A stretch of 64,000 bases of DNA from Nitrosomonas mobilis (GCF_900103035.1 NZ_FMWO01000102.1:54203-118202); one strand, 5' to 3'; positions 37,189 through 47,235 are shown, counted from the first letter of the stretch. The notes: generated by a model not told the origin, from the sequence alone. Program-made: numbers and translations.

Positions 37189-38487
37189 TCAGTGGTGAAA
37201 CAATTTCAAAGAGGATACGCGCTGTTCTATCTTGTTAATCAGTTCCTGATAAATAGTCGTATGCGTACCTCCAAATTTTGCTAAAAAGGTTTGTTCGCCA
37301 AGGTGTTCAGGTAAATCTGCCCAGTAGGGCATCAGATCGCTATCGTCAATGCCGGCAAGAATGGTTGCACGTATTTTTTGTGCTGAGAGTTGACTTTTCA
37401 TTATTCTGGCGGCGAAACTGGTGCCGGCACGATTGGCAGCGATATCATTGAAGGAAAACCCACTGCCGCTACGTGCGTCTTCCAGTTCCTTGTAAAGCCC
37501 AATTGCATCAGATAATATCGTGTCGGTATAGGCGGTTATCGCGGCTGATGAGATGAAATGCATCGCAAAGTCAGCTCGTCCGTCCAGGGTAATTCTTGCG
37601 CGAGCTGGTGGTGGCCATTTTGCGGCTTCCGGGGAGATAAGCTTGAGTGGAAGCTGTAGCGCGTGAAATGCTGTTATCAGGATCGCTGCCCGTACTTCTT
37701 CTCTGGTATTGTTATGCGATGGGTCACGGGTGGTTTCCCGCATGAGCCTGGTCAATATTTCAGAAAGTGTAATCGATCGTGTATGATTTTTCTGGTTTAT
37801 TTGGTTGAGGAAGGTGTGGTAATGAAATAGTCTTGCAAGTGCCTGCTGATTAAAGAGCGGGGCGCTGAATGAGAGCTGATCATCCTGACTGTTACCCCAG
37901 TCTTGCCAGTAATAGGTAACTGCAATTCCATCGTGTGAGATACCTATTTTCCGGAATGCCTCCATGCCGACGCGCACATCCGGGCTGATCATTTTTAACC
38001 AGGAAAAGAGTTGTTGGAGAGCAAAATTAGTCAGGCTATCCGGTACGGTCAGTTTGCCGATGCGCAGTGAGTGAATTGCCGGCAGCCCTTCTGATTCAAT
38101 CAATGAAGCTTCGAGATTCACATAAGCATTATTGACTATCGCAGCAATCTCCGGGACTGGCAGGCTGATCTGAATATATACACTCTGGTTATCCAGCTTA
38201 GATTTTGCGTGTCCTTGTCTCAGATGGTGCGCCAAATAATTGAGTGCGACATCAATATCTTCCCGCTCTATAGTGGCGGTAGCGGTAGTGCCTGGTCTGA
38301 CTTGGTAGCGATGCGTGTCGAGAATACTTTTAGCGCGAGCAATGTGTTCAGGGGTAACTCGCACTTCTCTTGAGACTTGGGGTTTTCTGTCGATTGCCAG
38401 AAAAAAAATTGTGCTGATCGCTATCCCGGTAATAGTCAGCAGGATTAGCAGTAGTGCGATAGCCCGGCTCAGTGTTGTTTGTATCAC
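37189..38487 (-). CDS. Conserved membrane-anchored protein of unknown function
   Basis: A 432-residue protein that I do not recognise. It has a single N-terminal membrane segment (about residues 8-30) and a long presumably periplasmic part, with a YLAHHLRQGHAKSKL region, repeated hydrophobic-polar strands (VYIQISLPVPEIAAIVNNAYVNLEASL) and a helical C-terminus. There is no lipobox and no enzymatic motif. It starts 40 bp after the slp-type lipoprotein gene on the same strand and may share its transcript, suggesting an envelope role. Confidence 0.6.
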   Translation of the reverse strand: MIQTTLSRAIALLLILLTITGIAISTIFFLAIDRKPQVSREVRVTPEHIARAKSILDTHRYQVRPGTTATATIEREDIDVALNYLAHHLRQGHAKSKLDNQSVYIQISLPVPEIAAIVNNAYVNLEASLIESEGLPAIHSLRIGKLTVPDSLTNFALQQLFSWLKMISPDVRVGMEAFRKIGISHDGIAVTYYWQDWGNSQDDQLSFSAPLFNQQALARLFHYHTFLNQINQKNHTRSITLSEILTRLMRETTRDPSHNNTREEVRAAILITAFHALQLPLKLISPEAAKWPPPARARITLDGRADFAMHFISSAAITAYTDTILSDAIGLYKELEDARSGSGFSFNDIAANRAGTSFAARIMKSQLSAQKIRATILAGIDDSDLMPYWADLPEHLGEQTFLAKFGGTHTTIYQELINKIEQRVSSLKLFHH

Positions 38488-38527
38488 TTTTATTCAGCTA
38501 GTTTGAGTATCAAAATAGACCGATATG

Positions 38528-39100
38528 TCACCAGTAGTACCAGTCCCGTCCAGGGTAGCCTCTCAAAAAGGGCGGGCTATATCCAAAGTATGGGTAGGAA
38601 TAGTAACCATATGGATATCGACTATATCCATATGTCCGGTTTGCGTCATAATCTTTTGGCCATAGATAGATTGCTTCGGATGTGATCAACGGAATGCGAA
38701 TGAGTTTATTGCCGATCGTTCGTTCTATTCCTCCTGTAAGGGTGCCGATTACGGTAACTTTGCTATTTTTTGTCAAAATGGCCGGATCCAGAAAATCACT
38801 GGTTCTGATAGCAAACCGCCCTTCACCAGTATGGTTGGTTTGAGGGAAGCCATTACGATCCAGCGGATAGTAAAGAATCTGCACCAGTGAGGAATCCGCT
38901 TCATTTTCTACTTCGATGACAGTCCCACCCCAGCGTATCGGTGTGCCCAGGTAACTGTTGGTATTCTGATTAGCAAGCTGATATGGCATGTCAACTACTG
39001 AAAAATCTCTGATCACGGGTGGCATGCTGCCGCATGCGCCAAGCATGAGCAATAAAATAAGTGATAAAGACGGGTTGAGTAGCAATTGTAATTTTTTCAT
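38528..39100 (-). CDS. slp: Slp family outer-membrane lipoprotein
   Basis: The 190-residue protein has a lipoprotein signal peptide ending LLLMLGAC (Cys about residue 23), then an Slp domain (IRDFSVVDMPYQLANQN, GTPIRWGGTVIEVENEADSSLVQILYYPLDRNGFPQ, GRFAIRTSDFLDP). Slp proteins are starvation or carbon-limitation induced outer-membrane lipoproteins. The tail (about 160-190) is exceptionally rich in tyrosine, glycine and proline (YPYGYYSYPYFGYSPP). AGGAGGAAG before the start is a near-ideal ribosome site, implying high expression. Confidence 0.88.
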   Translation of the reverse strand: MKKLQLLLNPSLSLILLLMLGACGSMPPVIRDFSVVDMPYQLANQNTNSYLGTPIRWGGTVIEVENEADSSLVQILYYPLDRNGFPQTNHTGEGRFAIRTSDFLDPAILTKNSKVTVIGTLTGGIERTIGNKLIRIPLITSEAIYLWPKDYDANRTYGYSRYPYGYYSYPYFGYSPPFLRGYPGRDWYYW

Positions 39101-39365
39101 GGCTTCCTCCAGTTGGTATCCAGTATTTTTAGGAAAAAATCAGGAGAAGGCTTCTCTGTTTGTAGGGTTTTTGTTTTTTGTGCTAATGTTTATGTTTATC
39201 TATTGATTAGACAGTGTAATATAATAATGAGTTTGGCGATTTGTTAAATCAGTTTGTTCCTCTGAATGAGCGGTATAATGTAACGGTTGGCTGAACATTC
39301 CTGATTCTGCCTTTTTATTTGCCTTGCCGCATGATCAGTTTCGCGGAAACTTCATAAATTCTGAC

Positions 39366-40097
39366 ATGGATGGATCGCAGTCTCCTGTTTTGGAGTTAAA
39401 GAGCAGCACTTTTTTTGCGCCTGTACTGGTTTTGTACAGTAATGAGGTGCATTTAATTGCTGAAAAACTGCGGCAAAAAATTTCTGGTGCTCCTGATTTT
39501 TTTAATAATTCAGCAATTTTATTTGATTTGACTGAATTAAATAATAAGGGAATGCAAATTGATATCGAGATATTGGCCTCAATGTTGCGCGGGCTGCATC
39601 TGTTTCCGATTGGCATCAGAGGAGGGAATGACGCTCAGCAGAAACAGGCATGGACGCTATCGATACCGGTCGATTCCGGTCGTAGCAATGGGAGTGTGCT
39701 TTTAGAGACGCAAAGTAAGCCGGATATTCAGCCGGAGGCACCAGTTGAAATCATCAAGGAAGTGTTTCGTGCTCAGGCAACGCTTGTCACTCAGCCGGTA
39801 CGCTCCGGTCAGCGGATTTATGCCAACGGTGATTTGGTTATTCTAGCGCAGGTCAGCGCTGGTGCCGAGATCATGGCCGAGGGTAATATCCATGTCTATA
39901 ATACGCTAAGAGGCCGAGCCTTGGCTGGCGTGCAAGGTGATACGGCTGCGCGTCTTTTTTGCCTTGATTTGCAAGCAGAACTTATCTCGATCGCAGGTAT
40001 TTACAAAACCAGCGAGGATCTGAAAGATGCTGTCAAAAAGAAACCGGTTCAGGTTTTTCTGCAGGAACAAGCATTGATTATTGTGCAGCTTGATTAA
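39366..40097 (+). CDS. minC: Septum site-determining protein MinC
   Basis: MinC inhibits FtsZ ring assembly away from mid-cell. The roughly 243-residue protein has the N-terminal FtsZ-interacting domain ([19 protein letters not shown]) and the C-terminal beta-helix ([44 protein letters not shown]). ATG 39366 is preferred; the frame runs to TTG 39324. minD and minE follow, the usual minCDE order. Confidence 0.93.
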   Translation: MDGSQSPVLELKSSTFFAPVLVLYSNEVHLIAEKLRQKISGAPDFFNNSAILFDLTELNNKGMQIDIEILASMLRGLHLFPIGIRGGNDAQQKQAWTLSIPVDSGRSNGSVLLETQSKPDIQPEAPVEIIKEVFRAQATLVTQPVRSGQRIYANGDLVILAQVSAGAEIMAEGNIHVYNTLRGRALAGVQGDTAARLFCLDLQAELISIAGIYKTSEDLKDAVKKKPVQVFLQEQALIIVQLD

Positions 40098-40129
40098 GTA
40101 TTTATATTTTTCCGGGAAAGGAGATTCAA

Positions 40130-40939
40130 TTGGCGAGAGTCGTTGTTGTCACATCGGGTAAGGGTGGCGTTGGGAAAACGACTACCAGCGCTGCCATTGC
40201 CATGGGGTTGGCCAAACGAGGGCATAAAACTGCAGTCATCGATTTTGATGTGGGGTTGCGCAATCTTGATCTGATTATGGGGTGTGAACGTCGAGTGGTT
40301 TATGATTTTGTGAACGTCATAAATGGTGAGGCTAATCTTAATCAGGCGTTGATTCGGGACAAGAACTGCAATCAACTCTACATTCTGCCCGCATCACAAA
40401 CTCGTGACAAGGATGCATTAAGTCTTGAGGGTGTTGGTCGAGTACTGGAAGAGCTATCAAAAGAATTCAAGTACATTGTTTGTGATTCACCTGCTGGTAT
40501 TGAAAGGGGTGCTTATCTAGCCATGTATTATGCAGATGATGCTTTGGTGGTGACCAATCCGGAAGTGTCCTCTGTGCGGGACTCGGATCGCATGTTAGGA
40601 ATTTTGGCGAGCAAATCGCGTCGTGCCGAATTAGCGATGGATCCAATCAAGGAGTACCTGCTGTTAACACGCTATGATCCAAGTAGGGTAGATTCGGGTG
40701 AGATGCTTAGTCTGGAGGATGTGCAGGAAATCCTGTCACTCCATTTGCTTGGCATCATTCCCGAATCAAAATCTGTTCTGACTGCTTCCAATGCTGGGGT
40801 CCCTGTTATTTTGGATGAGAAAAGTGATGCGGGCCAGGCGTACGCTGATGTGGTGGCGCGTTATCTCGGAGAGAAGCGACCACATCGTTTTATTGAAAGC
40901 AAAAAAGGGTTTCTCAGAAAGCTTTTCGGAGGTAAATAA
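40130..40939 (+). CDS. minD: Septum site-determining ATPase MinD
   Basis: MinD is the membrane-cycling ATPase that recruits MinC. The 269-residue protein starts at TTG 40130, with GGGAAAGGAG 6 bp upstream. The deviant Walker A motif is TSGKGGVGKTTTSAA, with switch elements VIDFDVGLRNLDLIMG and IVCDSPAGIERG, and an amphipathic C-terminal membrane helix (KGFLRKLFGGK). Its stop overlaps the minE ATG by one base. Confidence 0.97.
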   Translation: MARVVVVTSGKGGVGKTTTSAAIAMGLAKRGHKTAVIDFDVGLRNLDLIMGCERRVVYDFVNVINGEANLNQALIRDKNCNQLYILPASQTRDKDALSLEGVGRVLEELSKEFKYIVCDSPAGIERGAYLAMYYADDALVVTNPEVSSVRDSDRMLGILASKSRRAELAMDPIKEYLLLTRYDPSRVDSGEMLSLEDVQEILSLHLLGIIPESKSVLTASNAGVPVILDEKSDAGQAYADVVARYLGEKRPHRFIESKKGFLRKLFGGK

Positions 40940-41232
40940 TGAGCTTGCTGGATTACTTCAAATTATCCAAACCTAAAACAGCAACACTTGCAAAAGAAAG
41001 ATTGCAAATTCTGGTCGCGCATGAACGCTATTACCGAAATAAGCCATCGTATCTGCCGCAATTGCAGGAAGAGCTGATGCAGGTGATTCGTAAATATGTA
41101 CAGGTAGATCAGGACGCGATATCCGTCAAGTTTGAGCAAGATGAAAATCAGGAGACGCTTGAACTAAATATTGTGCTGCCAGATACCCAGTCGAACAGTG
41201 CCAGAGAGCATATTGCCAGAGACGTGTTCTGA
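40939..41232 (+). CDS. minE: Cell division topological specificity factor MinE
   Basis: The 97-residue protein releases MinD from the membrane and drives pole-to-pole oscillation. The opening SLLDYFKLSKPKTATLAKERLQILVAHER contains the MinD-binding anti-MinCD helix, and the rest forms the beta-sheet dimer. It overlaps minD (TAATG). Confidence 0.96.
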   Translation: MSLLDYFKLSKPKTATLAKERLQILVAHERYYRNKPSYLPQLQEELMQVIRKYVQVDQDAISVKFEQDENQETLELNIVLPDTQSNSAREHIARDVF

Positions 41233-41321
41233 TTAGTTTCGGGTCGAATAATGAGTCTGAAGTTGATTCTGCCAGGGATATATTCTGGGCGGCATAGCCT
41301 GGTGAATTTGACTGACAACTG

Positions 41322-41972
41322 GTGGTTATTATTCCATCCCTGATAGACAACTGGGTTGTCCGTCAGCGCAGTAGTTGTCTGTTGATGCTGTTTTCAATTT
41401 GGTTGATCGGTTGTACGGTCACAGAAGTTCGTAATAATGCGGTTAAGACTGTCGTTATCCGGCCTGGGTCCGAAACGTTAATGGGTGGGGATAACCGCTA
41501 TACTTTGGTGGGCCGACTTTCTGTGCATAATATGCAGCAGAGATTTTCGGCAACAATCAATTGGCGGCACCACGCAAATGAGGATCAGATTCATTTTTTT
41601 TCTCCACTGGGGCAAACGATTGCTCGGATAGAGCAAGGCGTAACCGGAGTGCGTTTGGTTACTGCGGAACCTGCGTTTTACCAGGCTGAGAATGTCGAGC
41701 AGCTGACACAGGAAGTGTTGGGGTGGATGTTGCCACTTTCTGGATTGCACTTCTGGGTTAGAGGGATGCATTTCCCGCTAACCATTGCGGAACTGGATCT
41801 GGACCGTAATGGACGAATTGTTGCTATTCGTCAGGATGGGTGGGAAATTCAGTATTCTGCATTTTTTCCGATGAAGTTTGGTATGCTGGAATTGCCAAAA
41901 TCGCTTGAGCTTGGCCGCCATAATCTGAAAATAAAGCTAATGATTGATCGTTGGCTGGATGTTAGTGATTGA
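41322..41972 (+). CDS. lolB: Outer-membrane lipoprotein insertion factor LolB
   Basis: LolB receives lipoproteins from LolA and inserts them in the outer membrane. The 216-residue protein has a lipoprotein signal with lipobox LIGC, then the LolB beta-barrel features (RYTLVGRLSVHNMQQRFSATINWRHH, FFSPLGQTIARIEQ, LSGLHFWVRG, WEIQYSAFF). The GTG start is an assumption from the frame; it lies about 90 bp after minE. It overlaps ispE, as in many Betaproteobacteria. Confidence 0.85.
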   Translation: MVIIPSLIDNWVVRQRSSCLLMLFSIWLIGCTVTEVRNNAVKTVVIRPGSETLMGGDNRYTLVGRLSVHNMQQRFSATINWRHHANEDQIHFFSPLGQTIARIEQGVTGVRLVTAEPAFYQAENVEQLTQEVLGWMLPLSGLHFWVRGMHFPLTIAELDLDRNGRIVAIRQDGWEIQYSAFFPMKFGMLELPKSLELGRHNLKIKLMIDRWLDVSD

Positions 41973-42864
41973 TATAAGAAAAACATTGAAGTTGAACAGT
42001 GAAGTTGAGGCGAGTCTTTTTCCATCTGGCCTGCAAACTTTTCCAGCGCCTGCGAAGTTGAATCTATTTCTTCACGTTGTCGGGCGCCGTGCCGATGGCT
42101 ATCATTTATTGCAGACTACGTTCCGCTTTATTGATTTCTCTGATCGGTTGGCTTTTACTGTTAGAAGTGATGGTATTATCAAAGTGATGAATCCATTGTC
42201 GGATTTGCCTGAAGTTGATAATTTATGTACTCGCGCGGCGAAACTTCTGCGGGATAGAAGCGGTAAAACCTTGGGTGTGGAGATTTATCTGCACAAACAG
42301 ATACCAATGGGTGGGGGTTTGGGCGGCGGCAGCTCAGATGCGGCCACGACCTTAATTGTCTTGAACCGATTATGGGGTATCAACTGGGATAGAGCGCGAT
42401 TGATGATGCTGGGTCTGGAACTAGGTGCGGATGTGCCTGTATTTATCTATGGTGAGAATGCTTTTGCAGAAGGTGTCGGTGAGAAATTAACCCAGCTTGC
42501 TTTGCCACCAGCTTGGTATGTCGTGCTAACTCCCCCCGTACATATTTTGACTGCGGATATTTTTGCATGTAAAGAGTTGACACGCAATACGATTCCTATC
42601 AAAATATCGGCCTTTTCCATGGGTGCAGGGCACAATGATCTTGAACCGGTCGCAGCACGGATGCAACCGATTGTAGGTGACTGGTTACAATGGTTAAAGC
42701 AGCAACCGGGAACAAGTAAAGTTGGCATGAGTGGGTCGGGAGCCTGCTTGTTTGCTGAGTTTCCGGAAGCATCCAGTGCATTGAAAGTGTTCGAGCGAAT
42801 TCCCGTGGATATGTGTGGTTTTATGGCGAAAGGGCTTGCAGAGCATCCATTGCTGCATTTTTAG
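41959..42864 (+). CDS. ispE: 4-diphosphocytidyl-2-C-methyl-D-erythritol kinase IspE
   Basis: IspE phosphorylates CDP-ME in the non-mevalonate isoprenoid pathway. The GHMP-kinase product of about 301 residues has PAPAKLNLFLHVVGRRADGYH, the phosphate loop PMGGGLGGGSSDAATTLIVLNRLW, and GMSGSGACLFAEF. ATG 41959 overlaps the end of lolB; TTG 41944 is a longer alternative. tRNA-Gln follows 10 bp downstream, a conserved arrangement. Confidence 0.93.
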   Translation: MLVIDIRKTLKLNSEVEASLFPSGLQTFPAPAKLNLFLHVVGRRADGYHLLQTTFRFIDFSDRLAFTVRSDGIIKVMNPLSDLPEVDNLCTRAAKLLRDRSGKTLGVEIYLHKQIPMGGGLGGGSSDAATTLIVLNRLWGINWDRARLMMLGLELGADVPVFIYGENAFAEGVGEKLTQLALPPAWYVVLTPPVHILTADIFACKELTRNTIPIKISAFSMGAGHNDLEPVAARMQPIVGDWLQWLKQQPGTSKVGMSGSGACLFAEFPEASSALKVFERIPVDMCGFMAKGLAEHPLLHF

Positions 42865-42873
42865 AGAAGATAA

Positions 42874-42948
42874 TGGGGAGTCGCCAAGTGGTAAGGCACC
42901 GGATTTTGATTCCGGCATTCGTAGGTTCGATCCCTACCTCCCCAGCCA
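42874..42948 (+). tRNA. tRNA-Gln (TTG)
   Basis: TGGGGAG and CTCCCCA pair as acceptor with encoded GCCA end. The D arm is GCCAAGTGGTAAGGC, the anticodon loop TTTTGAT on stem CCGGA/TCCGG gives anticodon TTG, and the T arm TAGGTTCGATCCCTA is canonical. It sits between ispE and prs. Confidence 0.97.
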
Positions 42949-42958
42949 AACAGCAGTG

Positions 42959-42975
42959 ATCTGTTAACAACAGAT
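42959..42975 (+). terminator. Possible weak terminator after tRNA-Gln
   Basis: ATCTGTT and AACAGAT pair over 7 bp around AAC, followed by TTAATTGTTTT. The stem is AT-rich, so termination would be partial at best. Confidence 0.3.
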
Positions 42976-43043
42976 TTAATTGTTTTGTAGTGATATGAAT
43001 TTTCGCCAGTAGTTGCCCCCAATTATCAGGAATAAAATTTCGC

Positions 43044-43994
43044 ATGGCCTACGATAGTTTGATGGTTTTCACTGGAACGGCCAATCCCAAGCTGGCTCAG
43101 GATGTAGTCAAGCACCTGAACATCAACCTGGGTAGAGCAACGGTTTCGCGTTTCAGCGATGGCGAAATCATGGTGGAAATTTTGGAAAACGTGCGTGGCA
43201 ATGATGTTTTTGTGTTGCAGTCTACCTGTGCGCCTACCAATGAGAGTCTCATGGAAATATTGGTGATTGTGGATGCATTGAAGCGCGCATCTGCAGCGCG
43301 TGTGACGGCAGCAATACCTTATTTTGGTTATGCGCGGCAGGATAGAAGACCGCGCTCGGCGCGTGTTCCGATTACTGCTAAGGTGGTGGCAAACATGTTG
43401 ACCAGTGTTGGTGTGGATAGATTGTTGACCATGGACCTGCATTCCGATCAAATTCAAGGTTTTTTTGATATTCCGGTAGATAATATCTACGGAATGCCAA
43501 TTCTCCTGGGCGATATCTGGAAGCACCACTATGAAAATCTGGTTGTGGTTTCTCCGGATGTAGGCGGGGTGGTCAGAGCGCGGCATATGGCGAAGCGCTT
43601 AGAATGTGATCTGGCGATTATTGATAAACGACGCCCGAAACCAAATGAATCAGTGGTAATGAATATTATCGGCGAAGTGAGGGGTCGTACTTGTGTGATT
43701 GTGGATGACGTGGTCGATACTGCCAATACTTTGTGCCAGGCAGCTGCGGCGCTAAAAAGCCAGGGGGCTTTGAATGTCATTGCGTATTCTACCCATGCGG
43801 TGTTGTCAGGTAATGCGGTGGCGCGTATAGAGGAATCGGAGCTGGACAAGGTGGTCGTGACTGATACGATTCCATTAAGTGAAGAAGCGAAGAATAGTGA
43901 TCGTATCAATCAATTGAGTGTGGCGAGTTTGTTTGGTGAGTCAATGCTAAGAATCAGCAATGAAAGTTCATTAAGTTCGTTGTTTATTGAATGA
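43044..43994 (+). CDS. prs: Ribose-phosphate pyrophosphokinase
   Basis: The enzyme makes PRPP for nucleotide, histidine and tryptophan synthesis. The 316-residue protein has the family blocks [47 protein letters not shown], the catalytic KRRPKPNES region and the PRPP loop [18 protein letters not shown]. Length is normal. It is followed 51 bp later by rplY. Confidence 0.97.
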   Translation: MAYDSLMVFTGTANPKLAQDVVKHLNINLGRATVSRFSDGEIMVEILENVRGNDVFVLQSTCAPTNESLMEILVIVDALKRASAARVTAAIPYFGYARQDRRPRSARVPITAKVVANMLTSVGVDRLLTMDLHSDQIQGFFDIPVDNIYGMPILLGDIWKHHYENLVVVSPDVGGVVRARHMAKRLECDLAIIDKRRPKPNESVVMNIIGEVRGRTCVIVDDVVDTANTLCQAAAALKSQGALNVIAYSTHAVLSGNAVARIEESELDKVVVTDTIPLSEEAKNSDRINQLSVASLFGESMLRISNESSLSSLFIE

Positions 43995-44045
43995 GGGTAA
44001 ACGTTTTGACTTGCTTGGTTATAGGCAAGTCATTTTCTGGGGAAT

Positions 44046-44666
44046 ATGATGCAAATTGAAATCAGTGCGAATACTCGCAAGTTACATGGAACAGGTGCCA
44101 GCCGCCGTATGCGTACATCAGGAAGGCTGCCTGGTGTGGTCTATGGTGGGGACAGAACGGCACAATCCATCGAGATGGATCACAAAGACATGTATTACAA
44201 ACTAAAAGCAGAGGCATTTCATGCTTCCATTTTATCGCTCAATATCGATGGTGATCCTGTTCAAGTAGTCTTGCGGGATTATCAGATGCATCCCTTCAAA
44301 CAGCAGATTTTACATATTGATTTTCAGCGGATTAATCAGAGCAAAAAAATGCATGTCAAACTGCCACTACATTTTCTTAACGCTGAGAGTGCCCCGGGTG
44401 TGAAACTGTCAGGCGGCATTATCAGTCATATTCTGACTGAGGTCGAAATATCTTGTCTCCCAAAAGACTTGCCAGAGTTTATAACGGTTGATTTGTTAGA
44501 AATGAAGGTTGGGGGTATTTTACATTTAAGTGATTTAACATTGCCGTCAGGCGTGGAAATTTTGGCGCTGGCAAAGGGTGATGATCAGGCGGTGGTTACA
44601 CTTACCACACCTCGAGGCGGATCGGCTGATGAATCTGATGCCGAGGAAGGAGCTACATCCTCCTGA
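44046..44666 (+). CDS. rplY: 50S ribosomal protein L25/general stress protein Ctc
   Basis: The 206-residue protein binds 5S rRNA and is the long (CTC-type) L25: the N-terminal L25 domain ([45 protein letters not shown]) and the C-terminal TL5-like domain ([24 protein letters not shown]). Two ATGs in tandem (44046, 44049) are both possible starts. Confidence 0.94.
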   Translation: MMQIEISANTRKLHGTGASRRMRTSGRLPGVVYGGDRTAQSIEMDHKDMYYKLKAEAFHASILSLNIDGDPVQVVLRDYQMHPFKQQILHIDFQRINQSKKMHVKLPLHFLNAESAPGVKLSGGIISHILTEVEISCLPKDLPEFITVDLLEMKVGGILHLSDLTLPSGVEILALAKGDDQAVVTLTTPRGGSADESDAEEGATSS

Positions 44667-44762
44667 TCAATATAATTTTTCAGGAAGTACTTCGGGCTTC
44701 CCGGGAATGAAGTCAATACAGACTGATTTCTGTTTCACGTTTTTTGCTTAAAAGCTACGAAA

Positions 44763-45347
44763 ATGCCCGAATCTCCTGTCAAATTGATAGTTGGTCTTGG
44801 TAATCCGGGTGAAAAATATATGGGTACCCGCCACAATGCCGGCTTTAATTGGCTGGATGGATTGGCGGAAAAATTGCGTGTTACATTCAGGTTCGAACAC
44901 AAATTTCATGGTTTGTGTGCGCATTTCCAGAACGAAGGCATGAATTGCTGGCTTCTGAAACCTCAGACTTACATGAATGCCAGCGGTATATCGGTTGCCA
45001 CAATTTGCCATTATTACGCGATTTCTCCAGAACAGATGCTGGTAGTGCATGATGAGCTGGATTTGCTGCCCGGGAGCATCAAATTGAAATGGGGTGGGGG
45101 CGCTGGGGGTCATAACGGGCTCAAGAATATTCTGGCACATTTGGATAATCAACCATTCTGGCGTTTGCGGATTGGAATTGGCCATCCTGGAAACCGGCAG
45201 GCAGTTGTCAATTATGTGTTACATATACCTGGAAAAGAAGAGTCCGTCTTGATTGATCATGCCATCGAACAAAGTATGCGGGTATGGCCCCAAATTATTG
45301 GTGGCAGGTTGAGTGAAGCTATGCTGTTGCTGCATACCAAAAAATAA
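44763..45347 (+). CDS. pth: Peptidyl-tRNA hydrolase
   Basis: Pth frees peptide from dropped-off peptidyl-tRNA. The 194-residue protein shows LIVGLGNPGEKYMGTRHNAGF with the catalytic histidine in TRHNAG, LLKPQTYMNASG, LVVHDELDLLPGSIKLKWGGGAGGHNGLKNI and LRIGIGHPGNRQAVVNYVL. This is standard length and order, between rplY and ychF. Confidence 0.97.
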   Translation: MPESPVKLIVGLGNPGEKYMGTRHNAGFNWLDGLAEKLRVTFRFEHKFHGLCAHFQNEGMNCWLLKPQTYMNASGISVATICHYYAISPEQMLVVHDELDLLPGSIKLKWGGGAGGHNGLKNILAHLDNQPFWRLRIGIGHPGNRQAVVNYVLHIPGKEESVLIDHAIEQSMRVWPQIIGGRLSEAMLLLHTKK

Positions 45348-45413
45348 TTTTCAGGGTTTTATTGTGTACGACTGCTTTCAGCTGTGGTGCTATTCGTTAA
45401 CGAGAATCCAATT

Positions 45414-46505
45414 ATGAGTTTGAAATGTGGCATTGTTGGTCTGCCTAATGTTGGTAAATCTACCTTGTTTAATGCATTGACCAAAGCAGGTATTTCTGCT
45501 GAAAATTATCCGTTTTGCACGATTGATCCTAATGTTGGTATTGTCGAGGTACCTGACCCCCGTATCAAAGGGTTAAGTCAAATCGTTAATCCCCAAAAGA
45601 TTCAACCCGCTATCGTTGAATTTGTCGATATTGCCGGATTGGTGGCAGGTGCTTCGAAGGGTGAAGGATTGGGAAACAAGTTTCTGGCGAATATTCGTGA
45701 AACTGACGGGATTGTTCACATGGTTCGTTGTTTTGTGGATAATAATGTGGTCCATGTTGCGGGTCAGGTCGATCCTCTATCCGATATGGAGGTTATTCAT
45801 ACGGAATTGGCGCTGGCTGATCTGGCAACGGTTGAAAAAGCCATGCTGCGTGAAAGTAAGCTCTCAAAATCAGGTAATAAGGAAAGTATTTTTCTATCTG
45901 GCTTGTTGGAAAGGTTGTATGCACATCTTGACGCAGGGCGGCCAGCACGCAGCCTATCGCTAGATAAATCTGAACAGATGCTGTTGAAGTCGTTATGCCT
46001 GTTGACGGCAAAACCAGTTATCTATGTAGCCAATGTCGCGAATCAGGAAATAAAGCATAATCCATTGTTACAGCAGATTCAAGAGCAAGCCGCAAAGGAA
46101 TTAGCGCCGGTGGTCGTAATCTGTGCCGCACTGGAAGCCGAAATTGCAGACTTTTCTGATGATGATAGACAGATATTTCTGGCCGATATCGGCATGGAGG
46201 AGCCCGGGCTAAATCGCCTGATCCGTGCCGCATACCAAATTCTGGGTCTTCAAACCTATTTTACCGCGGGTGTAAAAGAAGTTCGGGCATGGACGATCCC
46301 AACCGGCGCAACTGCTCCACAAGCTGCTGGTGTGATACACACCGATTTCGAGAAAGGATTTATTCGTGCAGAAGTCATTTCCTATCAGGATTTTGTTTCG
46401 CTAGGCGGGGAGCAGAAAGCAAAGGAAGCTGGCAAGATGCGATTGGAAGGCAAAGAATACATCGTAAGAGATGGAGATGTGATGCATTTTCGCTTCAATG
46501 TCTAA
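45414..46505 (+). CDS. ychF: Redox-responsive ATPase YchF
   Basis: YchF is an Obg-family ATPase that binds ribosomes. The 363-residue protein has G1 [21 protein letters not shown]3 region [22 protein letters not shown], and the altered G4 of the family (NVAN in place of NKxD), plus the C-terminal TGS domain ([34 protein letters not shown]). ATG 45414 gives the conserved [11 protein letters not shown] start; the upstream in-frame start at 45384 is unlikely. Confidence 0.96.
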   Translation: MSLKCGIVGLPNVGKSTLFNALTKAGISAENYPFCTIDPNVGIVEVPDPRIKGLSQIVNPQKIQPAIVEFVDIAGLVAGASKGEGLGNKFLANIRETDGIVHMVRCFVDNNVVHVAGQVDPLSDMEVIHTELALADLATVEKAMLRESKLSKSGNKESIFLSGLLERLYAHLDAGRPARSLSLDKSEQMLLKSLCLLTAKPVIYVANVANQEIKHNPLLQQIQEQAAKELAPVVVICAALEAEIADFSDDDRQIFLADIGMEEPGLNRLIRAAYQILGLQTYFTAGVKEVRAWTIPTGATAPQAAGVIHTDFEKGFIRAEVISYQDFVSLGGEQKAKEAGKMRLEGKEYIVRDGDVMHFRFNV

Positions 46506-46548
46506 TTACATTCTTGCTAAAATTACACTCGTATTGAGTGAAAGCCGC

Positions 46549-46554
46549 TATAAT
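46549..46554 (+). promoter_or_regulatory. Probable -10 box of the rplU-rpmA promoter
   Basis: TATAAT in CCGCTATAATACGCGG lies 26 bp before the rplU start and 44 bp after the ychF stop. Only weak -35 candidates lie at the right distance, so activity may depend on the near-perfect -10. Confidence 0.45.
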
Positions 46555-46579
46555 ACGCGGTTATTGGACGGGGGATTTT

Positions 46580-46891
46580 ATGTATGCAGTGGTTAAAACC
46601 GGTGGTAAACAATACCGGGTTGAAGTTGGTAACAAGCTTAAAGTGGAAACATTGTCTGTAGCAGTTGGTGATGAATTTTTCTTGGATAAGGTTTTGATGG
46701 TTGCTGATGGTGAGAGTATTTCCACGGGTAATCCTTTGCTTGAGAAAGCAAAAGTTAATGCAACTGTCCTCAGTCATGGCAGACATGATAAAGTACGTAT
46801 CTTTAAAATGCGTCGCCGCAAGCATTACCAGAAGCACCAAGGACATCGGCAAAATTATACAGAGATCCAGATTACTGGTATTTCTGCCTAA
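46580..46891 (+). CDS. rplU: 50S ribosomal protein L21
   Basis: The 103-residue protein opens [23 protein letters not shown] and has the L21 signature block [26 protein letters not shown] near the C-terminus. ATG 46580 is chosen over the in-frame start at 46538, as the extension is not part of L21. rpmA follows 12 bp later. Confidence 0.97.
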   Translation: MYAVVKTGGKQYRVEVGNKLKVETLSVAVGDEFFLDKVLMVADGESISTGNPLLEKAKVNATVLSHGRHDKVRIFKMRRRKHYQKHQGHRQNYTEIQITGISA

Positions 46892-46903
46892 GGAGAAATA
46901 TTA

Positions 46904-47161
46904 ATGGCACATAAGAAAGCGGGTGGTAGTTCTCGAAATGGCCGAGATTCTCATTCAAAGCGTTTGGGTGTCAAGCGCTACGGCGGAGAGTTAATTAGGG
47001 CTGGTGGTATTATTGTTCGTCAACGTGGCACACAGTTTCATCCAGGAGAGAATGTTGGTATTGGCCGAGACCATACTCTTTTTGCTAAACTGGATGGAAA
47101 AATTGTATTTACTATCAAAGGGCCGCTGAATCGGAGAACGGTAACAGTAGTTCCTGCGTAA
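46904..47161 (+). CDS. rpmA: 50S ribosomal protein L27
   Basis: The 85-residue protein has the L27 start [28 protein letters not shown], whose N-terminal tail reaches the peptidyl-transferase centre, and [26 protein letters not shown] lies just upstream. A strong terminator follows within 20 bp, so rplU-rpmA forms a short operon. Confidence 0.97.
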   Translation: MAHKKAGGSSRNGRDSHSKRLGVKRYGGELIRAGGIIVRQRGTQFHPGENVGIGRDHTLFAKLDGKIVFTIKGPLNRRTVTVVPA

Positions 47162-47179
47162 TGTCCATTTCGTGTCCGG

Positions 47180-47230
47180 ATACACAAACAAAAAACCCCA
47201 TTCATGAAATGGGGTTTTTTGTTTGTGTAT
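47180..47230. terminator. Strong bidirectional intrinsic terminator after rpmA
   Basis: A perfect 23-bp inverted repeat (ATACACAAAC...CCCCATT with its complement, loop CATGA) includes a GGGG/CCCC core followed by TTTTTTG on the plus strand and the mirror A/T run on the minus strand. It ends rplU-rpmA transcription. Confidence 0.95.
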
Positions 47231-47235
47231 CCAGC

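Noticed and set aside
42821..43045. 74-codon minus-strand frame containing VGIEPTNAGIKIRCLTTW
   Set aside because: It is the reverse translation of tRNA-Gln, a common false protein in databases.
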